NCBI GenBank assembly: GCA_014730285.1
Contig: WJIM01000132.1
Span: 1 to 6,364 of the forward strand
From: Candidatus Zixiibacteriota bacterium
GTDB taxonomy: Bacteria > Zixibacteria > MSB-5A5 > JAABVY01
Reading direction: 5' to 3'
DNA: 6,364 bases
Position 1 is the first letter of the stretch. Every line of letters starts with the position of its first letter. This document shows, piece after piece, positions 1 to 4,700 of this stretch. The notes under the pieces were generated by a model. That model was given only the letters and a program-made list of their open reading frames with translations. It was not told where the DNA came from and did not search any database. The position numbers were made by a program, and so were the translations under genes.

Positions 1-1
1 C

Positions 2-133
2 GTCATAGCTATCAGCAAAGACGGCGATTTACGTATCAATCCCGGGCCTTCGGTGATTCTTGACGCCGATGATGAAATGGTGCTAATCGGCAGCGGCGAC
101 GCCGAAAAACGCCTGATGGAGATTTACCGGTGA
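2..133 (+). CDS. C-terminal end of a potassium channel/transport protein with RCK_C (TrkA_C)-like domain, 5' partial
   Basis: Only the last 43 codons are present; the start lies left of the window and the stop is TGA at 131-133. The visible peptide begins VIAISKDGDLRINPGPSVIL and ends ADDEMVLIGSGDAEKRLMEIY-R. This is the usual pattern of the RCK_C/TrkA_C ligand-binding domain: a strand with a charged turn, an INPGPS-type segment, an acidic turn, then a hydrophobic VLIG strand and a closing helix. In this family the domain sits at the cytoplasmic C-terminus of K+ channels (MthK/Kch-like), of Trk uptake regulators and of some antiporters, and binds ions or nucleotides to gate transport. The DDEMVLIG-x-x-x-AEKR ending favours a two-TM potassium channel with an NAD-binding RCK domain, but the pore and NAD-binding parts are outside the window, so the choice among these is open. 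It converges on the lgt-like remnant. Family call fairly sure; exact protein unsure. Confidence 0.62.
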   Translation, partial: VIAISKDGDLRINPGPSVILDADDEMVLIGSGDAEKRLMEIYR

Positions 134-153
134 TAGGTACCGCTGGCGGGATG

Positions 154-180
154 CTTCGGAATATTTGACTTATTCCGAAG
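154..180. other. Perfect 10-bp inverted repeat with 7-nt spacer
   Basis: CTTCGGAATA at 154-163 is exactly mirrored by TATTCCGAAG at 171-180, with TTTGACT between. It lies 20 nt after the stop of the RCK_C gene. The stem could act as a transcription terminator or 3'-end stabiliser for that gene, but neither strand has the T-run of a classical intrinsic terminator. A protein-binding operator is the alternative; its position after a gene and away from any visible promoter makes that less likely. The repeat is seen directly; the role is inferred. Confidence 0.5.
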
Positions 181-441
181 GAAGGACTGTCGCTAATAGC
201 GATTCATTGCGGTACGAAGATCCTATTCGCGTTTGATACTGTCTAAAAGGCGCCCCCGATATCACTCTCCCCAAACTATAGTGGCTATAATCTTTGCGAT
301 TTGACTAAACGATGAGACAACTACTGAAGCCGAAGAAAGACAATTACCTGCGTGCAAATTAATTGCCGAAGCTAATTGTGTATTGGGAAAATTCGGGTGA
401 CGAGTACTTTTTATGTTACACAAATCAGGCGCATTCTTTCG
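181..441. other. Intergenic stretch without a supported gene
   Basis: This lies between the converging RCK_C gene and the 3' end of the lgt-like remnant. A short palindrome, CGCTAATAGCG, is at 191-201. A TATAAT hexamer occurs at 286-291 on the plus strand, but no matching -35 box lies 16-18 nt upstream and no convincing gene follows. A TTG-initiated plus-strand frame at 363-560 runs antisense across the end of the lgt-like gene and was not accepted. No RNA gene is recognisable. Confidence 0.5.
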
Positions 442-1236
442 CTACAGTCCAGCTCCTGGATGACAGATCCCTATCAGAGTCCCTTGTTGCCCGGTCTTTC
501 GCCGATTTGCTGCAATTACTAAAGCTGCTCCCGCATCCAGAGCTGCTGCCAAACGTATAGCCTGTGTAGACGTAAGTGGACCTGCAACCGGTACTCGCTT
601 TTCTGACGCCCTAAAAAACTCCATCAGTGGCCTGCCAATACCATAGAGAATGACAAACCATAATATCAGAGTACCTTTCCAACGCACTCGGTTAAGTGCA
701 AGAAACACGATTTGAATGATTACAGGAACTATGATTTCATAGAGCTGAGTTGGGTGGCGGGGAATTCCGGGCGGAGCTGTATAGTAATCGGCGCCTTCGG
801 GAAAGGTATTCGCCCATGGTAGATCGCTCGGTGCCCCATAGCAGCACCCATTTAGGAAGCATGCAACCTTGGCCAGGATCATCGGCACGGGCAGAGTTAA
901 TGTGACTACATCTGACATCGCTTATTTGTCTCGAGCCAACAGAAGCTCTCCAGTCATCGCAATTGCAAGATATACCAGGGGACCACCGCACAGCCCCGGC
1001 TTCATGTAATAACTTGGATCGATATAGTTGAGAAAATCAACACGGTGGTGGAGGATATCATACATAAGCCGCGCACCCGCGTTCATAGCGAAGGCATAAC
1101 TGAAGCCCAGAGCTATTCCCGCGGCGATGCTCACTCCTCGTCGGCGACAGAGCCAGATTGCCAAGACCGTGTTCGCCTATATGCCGATCACATAGACAAT
1201 GGCATAAGTTAAGATGCCGTCGATTTCACGATACAT
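442..1236 (-). pseudogene. Lgt-like prolipoprotein diacylglyceryl transferase family gene with two in-frame stops
   Basis: Read from ATG at 1236-1234, one frame runs 264 codons to TAG at 444-442, a normal Lgt length, but is broken by TAG at codon 20 (1179-1177) and TAA at codon 105 (924-922). Homology resumes in the same frame after each stop. Lgt is an inner-membrane enzyme that moves diacylglyceryl from phosphatidylglycerol onto the lipobox cysteine of prolipoproteins. Visible family marks are GARL at 54-57, FLNGCCYG at 127-134, HPTQLYE at 161-167, GRPLMEFFR at 201-209 and LTSTQ near the C-terminus, with several hydrophobic membrane segments. The segment before NGCCYG, normally GRIG(N/C)F, reads AKVACF, so the conserved Arg (R143 in E. 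coli) is Lys123; the usual second GG of the GGL-x3-GGLIGG region is also eroded. Two separate short proteins are possible, since codons 107-264 start with an ATG and 25-104 with TTG, but neither has a good ribosome binding site. Sequencing error or stop readthrough are other explanations. Family sure; pseudogene status likely. Confidence 0.8.
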
Positions 1237-1243
1237 AAACAAA

Positions 1244-1273
1244 CTCCCCCTGCTGACGGGTAGCCTTAATATA
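1244..1273 (-). promoter_or_regulatory. Shine-Dalgarno and possible -10 element of the lgt-like gene
   Basis: On the minus strand GGGGGAG (1250-1244) lies 7 nt before the ATG at 1236-1234. It is a strong ribosome binding site and is why this start was chosen, although a stop follows 19 codons later. Further upstream is an AT-rich stretch with TATATT at 1273-1268 that could be a -10 box, but no good -35 hexamer is found at the right spacing. The SD is well supported; the promoter is only a suggestion. The intact SD implies that the gene was once translated from here. Confidence 0.5.
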
Positions 1274-1319
1274 ATCAATACAGTTATTTTTGACGGTAAA
1301 ATATGGCGGTTTAATCCCC

Positions 1320-1345
1320 AAAAATACCCCGGCCGGAACCGGGGC
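1320..1345 (-). terminator. Intrinsic terminator downstream of the giant dockerin gene
   Basis: Read on the minus strand, CCCCGG (1344-1339) and CCGGGG (1332-1327) form a G+C-rich 6-bp stem around a 6-nt loop, and a G:T pair can extend it by one. It is followed by TATTTTT (1326-1320). This is a classical Rho-independent terminator for transcription leftward from the giant gene, leaving a 3' untranslated region of about 190 nt. On the plus strand the stem lacks a T-run, so it is probably one-directional. It separates the giant gene from the lgt-like remnant transcriptionally. Confidence 0.68.
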
Positions 1346-1468
1346 TTTGCAATCTATGCCGGGACAATTAGATGAATTTCGAAACTTCTTGCTATACACT
1401 GATACTTGAGAAATCCTGTCTTCTATCCTCTAATAACTGAATCCACTGTTTTGTATTTTACTAATCAT

Positions 1469-1505
1469 CTTCCAGTTGAACCGGTGCATTATGCTCAAAT
1501 GGAAG
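1469..1505 (-). other. Imperfect inverted repeat in the 3' untranslated region of the giant gene
   Basis: CTTCCA at 1469-1474 pairs with TGGAAG at 1500-1505. After one mismatch the stem continues with TTGA (1476-1479) against TCAA (1495-1498). The hairpin would begin about 28 nt after the TGA of the giant gene on the minus strand. No T-run follows, so it is not itself a standard terminator; it might shield the mRNA 3' end. It could also be chance. Confidence 0.25.
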
Positions 1506-1532
1506 CGATTTCACCTGGATCTTCTATCTATA

Positions 1533-1751
1533 TCAGCAATCCGGATTACCATCCTCGTCAATATCGCAGGGAAACGCCCCGTCGATAAAGATATAGTTTA
1601 TCAAAAAGACAGCATCACTGACATTTATATCTCCGTCGCAGTTTGTGTCGGCGGAACCGAAATATTGAGGCGCCGGGCCGCCAAGGAATACATGGTTTAT
1701 TATGAAAACTGCATCGCTGACATTTATGCCGCCGTCGCTGTTGGCATCGCC
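1533..1751 (-). other. Type I dockerin with Asp-rich C-terminal tail (within the giant CDS)
   Basis: Fragment residues 1538-1609. Two EF-hand-like Ca loops are present, DANSDGGINVSD (1539-1550) and DTNCDGDINVSD (1572-1583). Each is followed by an F-helix, AVFIINHVF and AVFLINYIF, giving the usual internal two-fold symmetry. Dockerins bind cohesin modules with high affinity; outside cellulosomes they are widespread in secreted proteins of uncultured bacteria. After the second helix comes a tail ending CDIDEDGNPDC that itself resembles a D-x-D-x-DG Ca loop. No cohesin is encoded in the window. Confidence 0.92.
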
Positions 1752-4700
1752 GCAGGCGGCAGCAAGATCGGAATGATAACTGAATTGGCCTCCACTTTCC
1801 TCAGCGGTGTATCTTATAAATTCAAAGTCAGGCAGATCTTCCAAAGCTCCCTTCGCAAAGGGATCAAGCGTTTCCCCGAAGTAATGAGCATAATTATACG
1901 ATTTGGAAACCAGGCCGTAACCTATGCAGATTTGCCACTCGGTACAATTGTCTGGCGTTCCAAATAGCTGACAGTCATAATTCCATCCGCTCTCCTGGAA
2001 TTCGGAACATGTGCTGCAGGGGCCGCACATATCATAGTTCTGGCTCTCGTTCTCGAGGCCGTCCGTAAAAGTAATAACAGTGCTCCGGAATGGCCCCCAG
2101 TTTTCAACGCTGCAGACGGCCTGGCACATGGCTGCGGCCAGGGGAGTGTCATGTTTGGGTCCGGGGATTGCATCGATGGCAGTGTGCAGGCCGGCAGAGT
2201 CGGTCGAGAAATCCTCATGCAGGACTATGCCGTCCGAATTGAAATACATGATGGCCACTTTATATTCGAGCGGGAATTTTTCATCATCTTTTTCGAGAAG
2301 TTTATCCAGCTCATAATGCGCGATTGATTTGGCTCTGCTCAAACGCGATCTGCCTTGTGGATCCTCAAGCGACATTGAGCCCGAGCGATCTATCAGAATT
2401 ACCGCTTCCGGCCCGCAATCGGCAACTTCAACTGCGCCGATTAGTTCTCCACAGGAATTGTATTCCGGTGCACATGGAGATAAATAGGATACGGAGTAAT
2501 TGCTGGAGTCCAGATCACAGAACAAAGGATCGGCCGAGAGGTTGCCGTTCTGATCCGCCTGATCGACAATGTTGCCGGTCCAGTCTCCCTCGGAATTGCC
2601 ATAGATATTTGTGCAGCTTAAATCGGCCCCTCCATAGATTGCCTCTCCCTCGGTTCCAAAAGCAATCAGACAATTCTCCAGAATCGGATCTGCGTATCTT
2701 GAAAATATCGCTCCGCCATAGGATGCCGCATTGCTTATAAATGTGCAGTTTTCCATCCTGGGCGCAGACGAGAAACACACCAGTGCACCACCCTGGTAAC
2801 CACCGTAGTTATCCGCAATTATGCAGTTTTTGATAACAGGTGAAGCCTTGTCACAAAGTATTGCACCGGCTTCATAATGATTATGTGAATATAGGCCGTG
2901 GCCATTGCGTATGGTGAAGCCATCGATGACGCAGGTAGAATCCTCTTCATTTATAAAATTGAATGCCCTGTGCGGATCGGATTCAGTTCCCTGGCAGTCG
3001 ATTATGGTGCTGGTCGGGCCATTCTCTGAAATAAGTATAAGATTCCTGCCATTTAAATTGATATCTCGGTTACCATCTCCTGTATAAACACCATCCGCAA
3101 CAATGATAGTATCTCCACTGATGGCGGTATCAACCGCCTCCTGGATAGTGGCAAAATCATCAGGCACATTAAAGGTATGCTTCAGGATGGCTATGAACCG
3201 GGAATGTTGCCATGCTCCCCAGGACGTACCGTTATTGACTCTAATTCTTAAGTAATATTGTGTACGGTCCGTGAGAGCCAATCCACCGTAAACAATCTGG
3301 CTGTCGGCCGATTGGATGCTTCCGGTTGCCCACATCTCGGCTGCGCTCCAATCGTCATCAGTGCCTATTTCAATTTCAAAAGAGCTTTGCTGGGTTGCGG
3401 CAGTATCAATATATTCCCATGAAATCATCGGCCCACTTTCCAAAACAGTGTCATTATCGGGAGGGCTGCCGTATTCAATATTAACTGCCATCGGTACCCC
3501 ATAATCGCAGCCCGGTCCCAGAGCTCCCATCAATCCGCAGGAATCACTGAGATAAGGTCCGCAGGGCGAGATCAGCGATAAGCTGAGATCCTCGCTGCTC
3601 AGATCGCAGAAATACGGATTGGATGAAATATTTCCGTATTGTCCATATTGACTTGCGATATATCCATTCCAATCGCCCCCTTCATTACCATAAACATTAC
3701 AGCAGTACAGATCAGCTTCGCCACTGACTCCTGAGCCTACCAGATTATGGGCAATTATGCAGTTTTCCAGTATGGGATCCGAGTTATTGGAATAAAGTCC
3801 GCTGCCATAATTTGCCGAATTAGCCGCGAAGGTGCAGTTAATAAATCGAGCATGCGAGGAAAATAGACATACCGCACCGCCCTGATAATCTGCTATATTA
3901 TTTACAAAGACACATTCCTGAATCAGGGGAGAGGCATGATCGCAAAGAATAGCTCCGCCCTCATTATGATAGTGAGAGTATGGCCCATAGCCGTTTTTAA
4001 TAGTGAAACCTCTCAGAATTGAATTGTGGTCCTCATTGTTCAGGAACACAAATCCTCTGTGAGGTTCCGAGAGTGAGCCTTCACAGTCGATAACCGTATG
4101 CTCCGGACCATTCTCAGATATTACCAGAATTTCTTTGCCCTTAAAATCAATATCGCGATTGCCTTCACCCTGGTAGATGCCATCTGCCACTATAATAGTA
4201 TCGCCATTGATCGAGGAGTCGATGGCCGCCTGGATAGTGGGATAATCATCCGGCACATTAAAGCTGTGCTGTAGGATCGTATAGAAATCAGAATGTCGCC
4301 ATGATCCCCAGACTGTCCCATTACTAACCCTGATTCTTAGATAATATTGTGTATGATTCTGAAGCGGCAGGCCGGAATATACTGTCTGGCTGTCGCTGGA
4401 TTGCACCTGTCCGCTTGACCATATTTCAGCCGTGTCCCAGTCATCATCGATTCCCACTTCTATCTCATACGCGCTTTGAACTGTGGAACCGGTATCGAGA
4501 TACATCCAGAATATTTCCGGCTCCGGCGCAAAAACTGTATCCTTTCTGGGAGGAGTACCGTATTTTATATTCAGCGCCAATGGGACATCGAACAGATTGC
4601 AGTTGGGAGCCAATGCTCCAATCAGCCCGCAGGAATCATTGCCGTATGGGCTGCAAGGTGATCCGAGGGATAAATGAAAATCATCATTTGCCAGATCACA

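Noticed and set aside
286..291. TATAAT as a plus-strand promoter
   Set aside because: There is no matching -35 hexamer and no convincing gene downstream.
363..560. Plus-strand 65-codon frame antisense to the 3' end of the lgt-like gene
   Set aside because: It starts with TTG, has no clear SD, shows no recognisable family and overlaps conserved-frame lgt-like sequence.
737..991. Minus-strand 84-codon frame spanning the internal TAA of the lgt-like gene
   Set aside because: It is in another frame and its translation has no Lgt motifs; the Lgt signal resumes in the original frame, so this is a shadow, not evidence of a frameshift.
442..1236. Stop-codon reassignment (TAG and TAA read as amino acids)
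   Set aside because: The adjacent long gene has normal codon use and nothing else in the window requires a changed code; nonsense mutations or errors are simpler.
1476..1967. Plus-strand frame of 163 codons opposite the dockerin and vWA end
   Set aside because: Its VAVCVGG/VAVGIAAGG-like repeats mirror the antisense of the two dockerin repeats; it has no independent support.
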